64,000 nt of DNA from an uncultured Clostridia bacterium (GCA_934756675.1 CAKVLG010000007.1:15517-79516), one strand, 5' to 3'. Shown: positions 8,647 to 18,043, counted from the stretch's first letter. Numbers and translations: made by a program. The notes: generated by a model not told the origin, from the sequence alone.

Positions 8647-10064
8647 TATTTTTTCTCCCTTATATTTCCGGTAACAAAATAACTGCCGACATTTTCTTTT
8701 AAAACTTGTTCAAGTGGAATTTTATCTGTTTTCGCAATTAGAAGTGCCACCCTATCACCACAGAACCCGCCTTGACATCTTCCCATTCCCGCACGTACGC
8801 GGCGTTTTACGCCATCTATCGAACGTATACGTAAAGGTCGTTTTAATGCGTCAATAATTTCACCTTCTGAAATGTTTTCGCACTTACAAACAATTTTGCC
8901 ATAGCTCGTGTTTTGCTTAATCAGTTCGTTTCTTTTGCTTACTGGTAAATCACGCAATAAAACATATGGTTTTATTTTCTTATTGTAAACAATGTTATAT
9001 TCAATACCGAGCAAACTTAAGATATATCTAGATATTGCTGGTGCACTCGAAAGCCCTGGCGAACAAATGCCCGCAACGTTAACAACACCCGGTTTTGTTT
9101 TGCTAAGTTCAATCACAAAGTCATGCCCAACAATATTTCTCACGCCAGAGAAAATTCTTATCGTCTTTTTAAAGTTAATGCCTTGCACGCACATATCAGC
9201 TTTAGCCTTAATGTCTGCCAAGCCTTCTTTTGTTGTACGCGTTACCGCATCACTTTCGTAACTTGTTGGACCAACTAAAATATTGCCGTCAATTGTTGGT
9301 GTAACAAGCACGCCTTTTGAGCCCGCTGTTGGTTCTGGGAAAACGGTAAGGTTAACCAAATTCTTTTCACTAGAATCAAGCACATAATACTCGCCGCGTT
9401 TAAATATAATCGGGTATTGCTCGCTACCAATAAGTTTTGCGATTGTATTATACCCCGCACCAGCACAGTTGATTATTGATTTTGCAAAAATCTCTGTTTT
9501 GCCATCACTAATAACATATACGCCGCCAAGATATTTAATTTTTCTTGTGTTATATTCAAGTGCAACGTCACCACCGTTAATAATTGCCTCTTCTGTTAAA
9601 CAAATGGTATAGAGATATGGACTAACAATGTATGCGTCTTTTGCATAAAGAGCCACTGTAACATTATCTGCAATATTTGGCACAATCTTTTTTATTTCAT
9701 CTCTATTTAAAATTGTTAGGTTGTTTATTTTATTTTCAATCCCATTTTTATATAGTTTTTCGATTACGTCTTTGTGCGAGCCAACAACAAGCGCACCCGT
9801 CTTTTTAAGTGGCACACCGAGTCTTTTGCAAATTGATGGATAGAGTTTGTTACCTTCGCGGTTGAGTATTGCTTTTAATGAACCAGGCTCTGGGTCAAAC
9901 CCCGCATGCACAAGCCCACTGTTTGCCTTGCTGCAACCCGTTGCAACATCACTTGCTTTGTCGATAATTATAGTTTTATAGCCGCAAAGAGTTAGGTCAT
10001 TAAACACCGATGCACCAACGACACCCGCACCAATAATTGCAAAATCATATATTTTTGTTTGCAT
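8646..10064 (-). CDS. GlpA-like glycerol-3-phosphate dehydrogenase with BFD [2Fe-2S] domain
   Basis: A 472-residue flavoprotein. It has a DAO-type FAD domain with IIGAGVVGASVF at about residues 9-20 and KANSGLVHAGFD near 46-57. The C-terminal BFD-like domain carries C-x-C (CKCENI) and C-x4-C (GRCQGGFCG), the ligands of a [2Fe-2S] cluster. This architecture is that of anaerobic glycerol-3-phosphate dehydrogenase subunit A and its Bacillota relatives. ATG 10064 has GGAGAAA upstream and is the first gene of a three-gene coupled operon. GlpK is divergent, which supports oxidation of glycerol-3-phosphate to dihydroxyacetone phosphate. Related hydroxyacid oxidases (LhgO) are the main alternative. 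Confidence 0.88.
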   Translation of the reverse strand: MQTKIYDFAIIGAGVVGASVFNDLTLCGYKTIIIDKASDVATGCSKANSGLVHAGFDPEPGSLKAILNREGNKLYPSICKRLGVPLKKTGALVVGSHKDVIEKLYKNGIENKINNLTILNRDEIKKIVPNIADNVTVALYAKDAYIVSPYLYTICLTEEAIINGGDVALEYNTRKIKYLGGVYVISDGKTEIFAKSIINCAGAGYNTIAKLIGSEQYPIIFKRGEYYVLDSSEKNLVNLTVFPEPTAGSKGVLVTPTIDGNILVGPTSYESDAVTRTTKEGLADIKAKADMCVQGINFKKTIRIFSGVRNIVGHDFVIELSKTKPGVVNVAGICSPGLSSAPAISRYILSLLGIEYNIVYNKKIKPYVLLRDLPVSKRNELIKQNTSYGKIVCKCENISEGEIIDALKRPLRIRSIDGVKRRVRAGMGRCQGGFCGDRVALLIAKTDKIPLEQVLKENVGSYFVTGNIREKK

Positions 10065-10082
10065 AGTTTTTCTCCTAAATAT

Positions 10083-10111
10083 ATTCTAAGAAAAATAAAA
10101 ATTTTAGTCAA
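10083..10111 (-). promoter_or_regulatory. Promoter of the glpA-like operon
   Basis: On the minus strand, TTGACT (10106-10111) is separated by 17 nt from TAGAAT (10083-10088), upstream of the GGAGAAA ribosome site. Confidence 0.7.
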
Positions 10112-10140
10112 TTTATTTTTACTCACATTTTTAGTTTTTA

Positions 10141-10169
10141 TTTACACTCAAGTTATGCTAAAATATACG
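10141..10169 (+). promoter_or_regulatory. Candidate glpK promoter
   Basis: TTTACA (10141-10146), 17 nt, TATACG (10164-10169). The -10 is weak, and a nearby TAAAAT (10159-10164) could serve with a poorer -35. The transcript would have a very short leader before AGAGGTG and ATG 10182. Confidence 0.4.
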
Positions 10170-10181
10170 TAGAGGTGAATT

Positions 10182-11648
10182 ATGAAAAAATATTTGCTCG
10201 GGTTAGACGAAGGTACAACAAGTGCCAGAGCTGTACTTTATGATTTAAATTCACATAAAATTATTGGCAGTTCTAGGCATTTAATAAAACAATTCTATCC
10301 ACAAAATGGTTGGGTGGAACAAGATGCTACACAAATATATAGCACAGTGACACTTTGCATGCGTGAAGTATTGCGTGAATTTGATGTCGGTTCTAATGAA
10401 CTTGCCGGCGTGGGACTCACAAACCAACGCGAAACAATTGTTGCGTTCGATATTGAAACTGGTGAACCGGTATATAACGCCATCGTTTGGCAATGTAGAC
10501 GCACGGCAGATTATATTGCGAGTTTGCCAGCAAAAACAAAAACCGCAATACGCGAAAAAACTGGTCTTATACCAGATGCATACTTTTCTGCAAGCAAGAT
10601 GAAATGGATACTCGAAAACGTTCCAAAAGCAAAGGAACTTGCTAAACTTGGCAAGCTTAGAATTGGAACAATTGATGCTTACCTTGCATATAAACTTACT
10701 GGCAACTTTGTTACCGACACAACAAATGCAAGCCGTACAATGCTCTTTAATATTCACACGCTTGACTATGATGACGAGCTTTTAAAGTTCTTTGGCGTAT
10801 CACGCGTAATGTTGCCAAAAATCGCAGAGTCTGCTAGCGTTATAGGAAAAATCAATTTCCTTGGCAATGTTGAGCTTTGTAGTATTATTGGTGACCAACA
10901 ATCGAGTTTGTTTGGTCAGGGTTGCACCAAAGCTGGCATGGCGAAAAATACATATGGCACTGGCGGGTTTATTTTGATGAACACGGGCACTTCTCCCGTT
11001 TCCGAATGTAAAAATCTGCTTTCGACCGTTGCCCTTACCCTTGATGGCAAAACAACATATGCACTAGAAGGTAGCATATTTTCTGTTAGCAGCGCAATAA
11101 ACTGGCTCGGTCACTCACTTAGACTTTTTCAATCTGTTAACGATACCGAAAACATGTCGTTTGATTTGCCAAGCAACCAAGGTGTGTATTTTGTTCCCGC
11201 TTTCACGGGGCTTGGTGCACCGTACTGGCAACCAAACGCAAGAGCAATTATTTGCGGTTTGACCTTTGATAGCGACAGACGTCACATTGTGCGTGCCGTG
11301 CTCGAAAGTATTTGTTATAATACAAAAGCGATTATAGACGAAATGTCTAGTGCTGGAATAAAAATTTCTTCACTTCGCGTGGACGGAGGGGCTTGCAAAA
11401 ACAACTTTTTGATGCAATTTCAAGCAGACATGCTAGATCTTGAAGTAAAAAGGCTCGCCACTAGCGAAGCGACGGTGCTTGGGTGTATTTATCTTGCCGG
11501 CATATGTAAAAAGGTAATAAAAGTTTCAGATTTGCCAAAGGTTATTCAAATGGGCGACAGTTTTAAACCGCACATGTCTGATGAAACCCGCAACAAACTA
11601 TATTCCGGTTGGCAAAACGCCGTTAAAAAATCTTGTGAGGATAAGTAA
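10182..11648 (+). CDS. glpK: Glycerol kinase
   Basis: A 488-residue FGGY-family kinase with the full GlpK pattern. It carries an N-terminal phosphate-binding GLDEGTTSARA (about residues 7-17; the usual Gln of DQGTT is Glu here), GLTNQRET, WQCRR, the central GDQQSSLFGQ and NTYGTGGF, and the C-terminal VDGGACKNNFLMQ. It phosphorylates glycerol to glycerol-3-phosphate using ATP in the cytoplasm. It is divergent from the GlpA-like operon, and its TAATG stop-start overlap couples it to a monoacylglycerol-lipase-like gene. I see no glycerol facilitator in the window. Confidence 0.95.
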   Translation: MKKYLLGLDEGTTSARAVLYDLNSHKIIGSSRHLIKQFYPQNGWVEQDATQIYSTVTLCMREVLREFDVGSNELAGVGLTNQRETIVAFDIETGEPVYNAIVWQCRRTADYIASLPAKTKTAIREKTGLIPDAYFSASKMKWILENVPKAKELAKLGKLRIGTIDAYLAYKLTGNFVTDTTNASRTMLFNIHTLDYDDELLKFFGVSRVMLPKIAESASVIGKINFLGNVELCSIIGDQQSSLFGQGCTKAGMAKNTYGTGGFILMNTGTSPVSECKNLLSTVALTLDGKTTYALEGSIFSVSSAINWLGHSLRLFQSVNDTENMSFDLPSNQGVYFVPAFTGLGAPYWQPNARAIICGLTFDSDRRHIVRAVLESICYNTKAIIDEMSSAGIKISSLRVDGGACKNNFLMQFQADMLDLEVKRLATSEATVLGCIYLAGICKKVIKVSDLPKVIQMGDSFKPHMSDETRNKLYSGWQNAVKKSCEDK

Positions 11649-12532
11649 TGAAAAATATAAAAATCAATGGATATAACAATCTTCCGCTAAACGTCTATTT
11701 GTTTGATGAAGTCAAAAATCCAAGGGCAAGCATAATTGTTGTTCATGGCATGCAAGAGCACGCAAAAAGATACTTTGATTTCGCCGAGTTTTTGCAAAAT
11801 AATGGATTTGTTGTGTTGCTTTCTGACCTTCGCGGGCATGGGTTTACCGCAACTTCTAAAGAAGATTTTGGCAAAGGTCAAGGTGACGATATTTTTGCAG
11901 AAATTATCGAAGACCAAAAAATTCTTTGCGATTACCTTAAAAATCAATATAATTTGCCACTATATTTGTTTGGGCACTCATTTGGTTCTTTTGTTTCACA
12001 AAAACTTATTCAAGTTTACCCAAACATAAAAAAGGCAGTTATTTGTGGAACAACAAATGGTAGCAGTGCAAAAATATTTTTTGGAAAAATATTAGCTGGT
12101 TTTCTTATGGGTATTGGTCAAAAAAACAACCACAACAGTTTGGTTCAAAAAGTAAGTTTAGACTCTTATGGTAAAAAGTTTGAAGACAAAAACTGGCTCA
12201 CGCGGGATACTAAAGTTTGGGAAGAATATAAAAAGGACGAGCTTTGTGGCGTTCCCTTCCCACTTGATTTTTATTACAGCATGCTTAAAAACCTAAACAA
12301 AGTTAACCGCGGCATAAAAAAACTAGACAAAAATAAAACAATAATGTTTATTTGTGGTAGCGATGACCCAGTTGGCGAATATTCAAAACAAGTAACTAGG
12401 CTCTATAAAAAATACAAAAAGAAAGGGCTTAATGCCAGCTTAAAAATTTACCCACAAGCAAGGCACGAACTGATAAACGAAATTAACAAAGAAGAAGTTT
12501 ATAACGACATTTTAAATTTTTATAACAACTAA
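11648..12532 (+). CDS. Monoacylglycerol-lipase-like alpha/beta hydrolase
   Basis: A 294-residue Hydrolase_4 (serine aminopeptidase S33/lysophospholipase-like) protein. VVHGMQEHAKRY (31-42) is the oxyanion-hole block of monoacylglycerol lipases. The nucleophile elbow is GHSFGS (Ser111), with Asp240 in GSDDPVG and His273 in ARHE as the other triad members. It has no signal peptide, so it is cytoplasmic or membrane-peripheral. The start overlaps the glpK stop by one base. Hydrolysing monoacylglycerol to fatty acid and glycerol next to glycerol kinase would feed the pathway directly; this substrate is inferred from context. Confidence 0.85.
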   Translation: MKNIKINGYNNLPLNVYLFDEVKNPRASIIVVHGMQEHAKRYFDFAEFLQNNGFVVLLSDLRGHGFTATSKEDFGKGQGDDIFAEIIEDQKILCDYLKNQYNLPLYLFGHSFGSFVSQKLIQVYPNIKKAVICGTTNGSSAKIFFGKILAGFLMGIGQKNNHNSLVQKVSLDSYGKKFEDKNWLTRDTKVWEEYKKDELCGVPFPLDFYYSMLKNLNKVNRGIKKLDKNKTIMFICGSDDPVGEYSKQVTRLYKKYKKKGLNASLKIYPQARHELINEINKEEVYNDILNFYNN

Positions 12533-12533
12533 A

Positions 12534-12566
12534 AAACAGACCCCGCATGTGGGTCTGTTTTATTTT
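12534..12566. terminator. Terminator of the glpK operon
   Basis: AAACAGACCC pairs with GGGTCTGTTT around a 7-nt loop and is followed by TATTTTA. It probably also serves the convergent YhhN gene. Confidence 0.8.
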
Positions 12567-12571
12567 ACTTA

Positions 12572-13261
12572 TTAAACAAATAAGAACATTGCAATCATTA
12601 ATTGCCCGGCATAATACACAATGTGATTGACCGAGATAAATAGCCCGCTGTTTTCCTTGCCACCAAAATAGATAAACGAAAGCACCAAGTCCGAAAGGAA
12701 AATAAGAACAATGCCTGTCATCATTCGCCAGAACTCTGGGTAATATATAGTCGTGATTATTGTTAAACAAACCATGAACGATAAAACAAAAGTGTATGCA
12801 ACCGACTGATAAAAATATCTGCCAAAATTGAGCATTTTTTTAGATATCATCATAATTAAAACGGTAATCAACGCTGCCCCGCCAGCAGATGCCAACACAA
12901 ACAGCCACGAAAGGTCTGTGTATAACCTTAAGATCAAAACAGTTGCGACAAAATACATAATATGCCCAAGCCCAAACGAAAGCATGCCAGCATTGGTGTA
13001 TGTGTATTCGTCTTCTGCGTGACAATACTTAAGATCGAGTAATATGTCACCTATTAAACCGAAAAGTAACCCCAGCATAATGAATATTGTTTCTGTTCCC
13101 ATTCCATATTTGCTTGCACCAATAAGTCCAGTTGCAATGAACATAACAGATGCCAAAGTTTTTAGTAGCATTGCAATTATGCCACCTTTTTTAATACGTA
13201 CAACCAAAAACGCAATAACACAAACAAGCGTAATGGCTGCAAAAATATAAAATAATTCCAT
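12572..13261 (-). CDS. YhhN family membrane protein (lysoplasmalogenase family)
   Basis: A 229-residue polytopic membrane protein with about eight helices, of the YhhN/TMEM86 family (PF07947). Conserved acidic and aromatic motifs are visible: GDILLDLKY near residue 72, SDLVLSFIYFGGKEN near 190, and the C-terminal NHIVYYAGQL. I use ATG 13261 with AGGAG upstream rather than the TTG six nucleotides earlier. Eukaryotic members hydrolyse lysoplasmalogen; the bacterial substrate is uncertain. Confidence 0.85.
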   Translation of the reverse strand: MELFYIFAAITLVCVIAFLVVRIKKGGIIAMLLKTLASVMFIATGLIGASKYGMGTETIFIMLGLLFGLIGDILLDLKYCHAEDEYTYTNAGMLSFGLGHIMYFVATVLILRLYTDLSWLFVLASAGGAALITVLIMMISKKMLNFGRYFYQSVAYTFVLSFMVCLTIITTIYYPEFWRMMTGIVLIFLSDLVLSFIYFGGKENSGLFISVNHIVYYAGQLMIAMFLFV

Positions 13262-13312
13262 AAACAACTCCTATATAAAGTCTATATATAAGAAAAATTT
13301 TTGTCAATTAAA

Positions 13313-13334
13313 AATCACGCACGTATGCGTGATT
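13313..13334 (-). terminator. Terminator after the 13338-13787 gene
   Basis: On the minus strand AATCACGCA and TGCGTGATT form a 9-bp stem, followed by a short T run before the YhhN ribosome site. Confidence 0.7.
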
Positions 13335-13337
13335 GTT

Positions 13338-13787
13338 TTACATTTCTTGAACGTCTGGAAGATAATCTTGAAATCTTTTGTAGACGCTGTACATATAATC
13401 ATTATTCAAAACTTCGTTTATATCAAGCTCGGCATCTACATTGCCTTTTTCCTTAGCTTCTGAAAAATCTTTTTTATTCCCAAGCTGAACAAAATAATAT
13501 CTCTTTTCTTCGTTGCGTATTTGTTTTGGATTAAACCAAATTTTATCAAGGTCTCTTGCATTAACAAGAGCCATATCAACAATGTTTTTATCTGCATTTT
13601 TACCAGCAAAGATAAACATTGTATATCTGCCAGCATAATTGCAATCATTATATGCAATATCATCAATAACAACTGTTATATCATTGTCTTTATTATTCTC
13701 TTGTTTGCGAATACTATTAATCGCAAAGGCACGTCTTGATGCAAAAATTGTATCTTCGTCAAAAAGTTTTTTTACATAAAATTCCAT
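13338..13787 (-). CDS. Hypothetical protein
   Basis: A 149-residue soluble protein, not recognised. ATG 13787 lies behind AGGGAGA. The sequence is mixed alpha/beta with an acidic C-terminal half. It has no signal peptide, membrane helix or Cys pair. It is a single-gene unit with a strong promoter and its own terminator. Confidence 0.7.
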   Translation of the reverse strand: MEFYVKKLFDEDTIFASRRAFAINSIRKQENNKDNDITVVIDDIAYNDCNYAGRYTMFIFAGKNADKNIVDMALVNARDLDKIWFNPKQIRNEEKRYYFVQLGNKKDFSEAKEKGNVDAELDINEVLNNDYMYSVYKRFQDYLPDVQEM

Positions 13788-13808
13788 AACTTTTCTCCCT
13801 ATATTGAT

Positions 13809-13837
13809 ATTATATCATGCAATTTCCTATTTTTCAA
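13809..13837 (-). promoter_or_regulatory. Promoter of the 13338-13787 gene
   Basis: TTGAAA (13832-13837), 17 nt, TATAAT (13809-13814) on the minus strand. Confidence 0.75.
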
Positions 13838-13883
13838 GACCTAATTTTTATTTGGTAAAGCTACATAAAGACTTTTTTTAAAT

Positions 13884-13912
13884 TTGTATTTTTAGGTTTT
13901 GTGTGATATAAT
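13884..13912 (+). promoter_or_regulatory. Extended -10 promoter of the U32 peptidase gene
   Basis: TTGTAT (13884-13889), 17 nt, TGA-TATAAT (13904-13912). Transcription should begin near 13919, only about four bases before ATG 13923 and at GTG 13920. There is no room for a ribosome-binding site, so the mRNA is effectively leaderless. Confidence 0.7.
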
Positions 13913-13922
13913 AAAAATCGTG

Positions 13923-15926
13923 ATGAAAGTTTTATCCCCAGCGGGAAATTATCAATGTTTAAAAATGGCAGTTATTGATGGTGCGGACGAAGTATATCTT
14001 GGCACCAATGGTTTTAATGCGAGAAATAATATCGAAGGGTTTTCGCTAGAAGAATTAAAAAGCGCTGTTAACTTCGCGCATATCTATGGCGTAAAAGTTC
14101 ACCTTGCCGTTAATATTTTATTTAACGCAGAAGAATTGCAACAAGCGTTAGATTTGATTGTTAACGCCTATAATATCGGTGTTGACGCATTTATTATTCA
14201 AGACCTTGGGCTCGCTTACCTTGTGCATGCATTTTATCCACAAATAGAAATGCATGCCAGCACACAAATGGGTATTCATAACTGTGAGTGTGCAAAATAT
14301 CTTGCGAACTTTAGCTTTCGCAGATTGGTTTTATCGCGCGAAACGCCACTTGACGAAATTGCAAGGATAAAACAACAAACTGGGCTCGAAATCGAATATT
14401 TTGTTCAAGGCGCACTTTGTGTTTGTTTTTCGGGCAATTGTTATATGTCTAGTTACCTTGCAGGTGCTAGCGGCAACCGTGGCAAATGTAAACAATTTTG
14501 CAGATTACCTTATACCCTTTCTTTAAATGGTAAAAAGATTACATCGGGCTTCTTACTTAGTGCAAAAGATTTTAATTTATCTAAGTCACTTGATAAACTC
14601 GAAACTGCCGGTGTAGATGCAATAAAAATTGAAGGCCGCGCTCGTAGACCATTTTATGTCGCCGCCGCAACTTCTGTTTACAAAAATTTAGTGAGTGGCA
14701 AAAAAGTGGACACAAGTATTTTAAGTCTAGCTTTTACTCGTGGATACACAAACGGTTACTTTGACGGCAACGGAAACATAATTTCGCTTTACCCCGCACA
14801 TATTGGCGTGCCAGTTGGTAAAATTATTGACGTTAAACTTGGCAAAAAATTTAATGAAATCACCTTTTCTTCTAACCGCGAACTTAGCGAAAAATCAACA
14901 TTCAAACTTTTTGATAATGGCACAGAGGTTGGTGCATTTACCGCCTATAGCTTAACAAAAGTTGGTAAAAATTTATACAAAACCACCACAACGCAAAACA
15001 TTAAGTCTGGATTAAATCTAAACTTAATAATTGATGACTCGCTCGAACAATCTTGGCTTGCAAAAACCAGAAAAGTACAAGTGCAAATAGAAATAAGTGC
15101 AAAAGTTAACAGCCCACTATCTGCCACGCTCACTTGCGGAAACACAAAAATAAGTGTAACTGGCGACAATTTAGAAAAAGCAAAAAACAGCTGTTTAACC
15201 AAATCTGAAATAGAAGAATGCTTTGCAAAAAACGAATACTTTACCCCTATTATTACAGTCGAGTTGCAAGATGTATTTGTAGCAAAATCTAAGCTCAACA
15301 GTTTTAGAAGAATGTGCTATGATAATCTAATTGCAGCGCTCACAAAAACAAATCACGACATTCTTGCAACTGTTAAAATCGACACAAACAAAAATCTTAA
15401 CCCATTGACAGATTTTGCAATTATTGAAGATTACCAAACTTTGCCAAATGCAAAAATAATTATCTATTCGCCAGAAACATATGACGAAGTGGACATAAAA
15501 AAGTTTATTGCGGCATGCGAAAAACAAAACAAAAAACCTGTACTCGACTTACCAAACTTTTGCACGCACAAAGATAACCAAATACTAGGCCAAATTATTT
15601 TGAACACACACATTGCATGCGTTGCAAACAATTATGGGCAATTATTATATAAAACAGAGCTAATTGCTGGTGCATTTTTAAACATCTATAATCCTATATC
15701 GGCTGCGGTTATAGGCTTACCATTTTTAACGGCGGAACAAGACTTTGGCTCAAAAATAACACTTCCCGTTATGACACTTCGCCATTGCCCACTAAAACAA
15801 TTTGCGGGCAGCACTTGTAACAATTGTAAATACCAACATGGCTACATGGTTGGCATGCCAAGTGGCAAGCAATATAAATTAAAAAGAAAGAAAATTTCCA
15901 CATGTACATTTTATTTAAGCGAGTAA
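13923..15926 (+). CDS. U32 family peptidase/RlhA-like protein
   Basis: A 667-residue U32-family protein. The N-terminal catalytic-type domain begins MKVLSPAGNYQCLKMAV. The family signature is clear at about residues 158-200 (EYFVQGALCVCFSGNCYMSS, then SGNRGKCKQFCRLPY) with its conserved cysteines. The length and the extra C-terminal half fit the long form with a DUF3656-type domain, as in RlhA (23S rRNA C2501 hydroxylation). A short Cys cluster lies near the C-terminus (GSTCNNCKYQHG). The frame opens at TTG 13899, but that overlaps the promoter -10, so ATG 13923 (or GTG 13920) is the start. RadC follows after four bases. Confidence 0.88.
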   Translation: MKVLSPAGNYQCLKMAVIDGADEVYLGTNGFNARNNIEGFSLEELKSAVNFAHIYGVKVHLAVNILFNAEELQQALDLIVNAYNIGVDAFIIQDLGLAYLVHAFYPQIEMHASTQMGIHNCECAKYLANFSFRRLVLSRETPLDEIARIKQQTGLEIEYFVQGALCVCFSGNCYMSSYLAGASGNRGKCKQFCRLPYTLSLNGKKITSGFLLSAKDFNLSKSLDKLETAGVDAIKIEGRARRPFYVAAATSVYKNLVSGKKVDTSILSLAFTRGYTNGYFDGNGNIISLYPAHIGVPVGKIIDVKLGKKFNEITFSSNRELSEKSTFKLFDNGTEVGAFTAYSLTKVGKNLYKTTTTQNIKSGLNLNLIIDDSLEQSWLAKTRKVQVQIEISAKVNSPLSATLTCGNTKISVTGDNLEKAKNSCLTKSEIEECFAKNEYFTPIITVELQDVFVAKSKLNSFRRMCYDNLIAALTKTNHDILATVKIDTNKNLNPLTDFAIIEDYQTLPNAKIIIYSPETYDEVDIKKFIAACEKQNKKPVLDLPNFCTHKDNQILGQIILNTHIACVANNYGQLLYKTELIAGAFLNIYNPISAAVIGLPFLTAEQDFGSKITLPVMTLRHCPLKQFAGSTCNNCKYQHGYMVGMPSGKQYKLKRKKISTCTFYLSE

Positions 15927-15930
15927 AATT

Positions 15931-16701
15931 ATGAAAGAAGAAAACTTACACATCGGTCACAGAAAACGAATGAAAGACATTTTTATAAAAGAAGGTCTAG
16001 CTAATTTTAGTACAATTGAAAAACTAGAATTTTTATTGTATTTTGCTATCCCTCAAAAAGATGTCAATCCAATAAGTCACGCACTTCTTGACGAGTTTAA
16101 AACACTAGACAATGTTTTGCGTGCGCCTATCCACGCACTTAAGAATGTCAAAGGCGTTGGCGAGCACACAGCACTACTTATTGCAACTGTCTTTGCTTTT
16201 ATTTCTGAATATGGCAAGTGTCAACTCGATCATCATCTTAATAAAACAAGTTCTTCTAAAAGTTTCGCAAAAAATCTTTATCGCGGTAAGGTCAACGAAG
16301 AACTAACAGTTATAGCTCTTTCACAAAAGAACGATTGTATTAATTATAAAAGTTTTGTCATTGACCAAAGTTGCTCGGTGCCAGTGCCAATTCGCAAGAT
16401 AACAGCATTTGCATTAAGTTGTCATTGCTCAAATATTATGCTTATCCATAATCACAACCATTCTAGTTCTCACCCATCGGCAAACGACCTTAATTATACA
16501 AAAAAGATAATTGAGAGTGGAATATTTAACAAACTTATGGTGATTGACCACTTAATTGTTGGCGACGACGGCGTGTATAGTTTTCAAGAACATGGACTTG
16601 TTAAAGATTTATACTTGTCCTCTTTAAAATCGCTCAAGTTTAATAACGCAATAGCCTTCCCGCTCGAACAATTAACCGCGCACTATAAAATTGATACATA
16701 A
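15931..16701 (+). CDS. radC: RadC-like JAB/MPN domain protein
   Basis: A 256-residue RadC family protein. An N-terminal UPF0758-type helix-hairpin-helix part (VKGVGEHTA near residue 74) precedes a JAB/MPN metallopeptidase-fold domain. The JAMM-type ligands are in LIHNHNHSSSHPSANDL (about residues 171-187), where the usual HNHPSG is altered to HNHNHSSS. It ends with a DHLIVGDDGVYSF block typical of RadC. It probably shares an mRNA with the U32 gene. The biological role of RadC proteins remains unclear; they are often linked to DNA processing or mobile elements. Confidence 0.88.
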   Translation: MKEENLHIGHRKRMKDIFIKEGLANFSTIEKLEFLLYFAIPQKDVNPISHALLDEFKTLDNVLRAPIHALKNVKGVGEHTALLIATVFAFISEYGKCQLDHHLNKTSSSKSFAKNLYRGKVNEELTVIALSQKNDCINYKSFVIDQSCSVPVPIRKITAFALSCHCSNIMLIHNHNHSSSHPSANDLNYTKKIIESGIFNKLMVIDHLIVGDDGVYSFQEHGLVKDLYLSSLKSLKFNNAIAFPLEQLTAHYKIDT

Positions 16702-16731
16702 AAAAAGTCAGTAGCTATACTGACTTTTTTA
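16702..16731. terminator. Shared bidirectional terminator overlapping a coding end
   Basis: AAAGTCAGTA pairs with TACTGACTTT, with A/T runs on both sides. The stop codon of the convergent MFS gene (16715-16717) lies in the loop, so the hairpin includes the last MFS codons. Confidence 0.85.
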
Positions 16732-17953
16732 CATATCTTTTTTCGTAATTTGCCATTAATAATAACATTGTTGGGTAAGCAAGCGAAAATAAAATCAAAA
16801 GCACATAAACAATAATGTCTGATTTTATAAACGATATACCAATCATCAGCGAGAACGAAAGCACTCTTGCGATGCAAAGCAAACTTTCGACAATTGTGTG
16901 GTGTTCAGATATCTCGTCATATAGCCCAGCTTCTTTGAGCACACCGTTACGAAAAATATCAAATGTTGTTTTGAAGAATATTGCAGATACTGCCATGCAG
17001 AAGTTATAGATAACAATTGTCGCCATTGATGGCATAACCGTGAATAACGTTACACCAATAACTGGAAATGCCATACATGTATAATATGCCCAATTTCGTT
17101 GTCCAGGCTTTGTAAAGCGGCTTAGTAAAATTAATTCTATCATTGCAATAAAGTTGATTGCACTTGTTATTTTACCAAGTGACAGCGAAGAATTAAATTG
17201 CAACATTATACAAATATTTGTAAGCGCGCCAACAACTGTTGAAAAACCATAAATAAAACTAATTATATATAAAAATTTTATGCTCAAAATTGCGTCATCA
17301 TCTTTTTCTTTTAACATTTTGAAATATTCCGTCATACTATAATGGCTATTTTCTGGTCTTTTTGAATGAATAAAAAATGTCATTACAAATATTATGAAGC
17401 TTACAACCGAAACAATAATCGCACTCTTTTTAAAGCTTGTTGAATTAATAATTGTACCAAGGGTAATTGGAGTTATAATCTCGAAAATTTTACTTGCAAT
17501 CATTGCACCTGTTGCATAACGGCTCATTATGTTACGACCAACCATCTCTTGCTTTATTACATTATAACTGGCGTAATACATACTTTCGCCAAGACCATAC
17601 ATAAATCCCGCAAGCGGAATAATTGTTGCCAGGTTTTCGCCAAAGAATATCATAATAATAACAACGGCACATCTAATTAGTGTTGCGACTCTATATACCC
17701 ACACGCGGTTTGTTCTGTCGACAATAAAACTACTTAAATAATAGACGATTAAAAACGTAATGTACGTAATTGCATAATATAAACCAACATTAAAAATGTA
17801 ATTATATGTATCACTACTAATTGTATAAATATGCGCGATAAAAAACGTAGAAATAAAAACACTACCAACAGTGCCAAGAAAGTGACAAATAAATAAAAAT
17901 TTAGATGATAGCGTATCTTTGTTTTTGTTATCTATATCGTATATAAAAGCCAT
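16715..17953 (-). CDS. MFS-like transporter
   Basis: A 412-residue polytopic protein with about 12 hydrophobic segments in two halves joined by a charged loop near residues 203-222, as in the major facilitator superfamily. The loop after TM2 holds DRTNRVWVYR, resembling motif A. ATG 17953 follows AAAAGGGGA. The substrate cannot be told from sequence. It is a single-gene unit. Confidence 0.8.
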   Translation of the reverse strand: MAFIYDIDNKNKDTLSSKFLFICHFLGTVGSVFISTFFIAHIYTISSDTYNYIFNVGLYYAITYITFLIVYYLSSFIVDRTNRVWVYRVATLIRCAVVIIMIFFGENLATIIPLAGFMYGLGESMYYASYNVIKQEMVGRNIMSRYATGAMIASKIFEIITPITLGTIINSTSFKKSAIIVSVVSFIIFVMTFFIHSKRPENSHYSMTEYFKMLKEKDDDAILSIKFLYIISFIYGFSTVVGALTNICIMLQFNSSLSLGKITSAINFIAMIELILLSRFTKPGQRNWAYYTCMAFPVIGVTLFTVMPSMATIVIYNFCMAVSAIFFKTTFDIFRNGVLKEAGLYDEISEHHTIVESLLCIARVLSFSLMIGISFIKSDIIVYVLLILFSLAYPTMLLLMANYEKRYVKKSV

Positions 17954-17973
17954 AAATCCCCTTTTCTCGTTCG

Positions 17974-18003
17974 ATTATAGCATAAATAAAAAAGTGCAAG
18001 CAA
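17974..18003 (-). promoter_or_regulatory. Promoter of the MFS gene
   Basis: On the minus strand, TTGCTT (17998-18003), 18 nt, TGC-TATAAT (TATAAT at 17974-17979). Confidence 0.65.
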
Positions 18004-18043
18004 CTATCACTGTCAAAAATTGCAAAATTATCATAAAATACAA

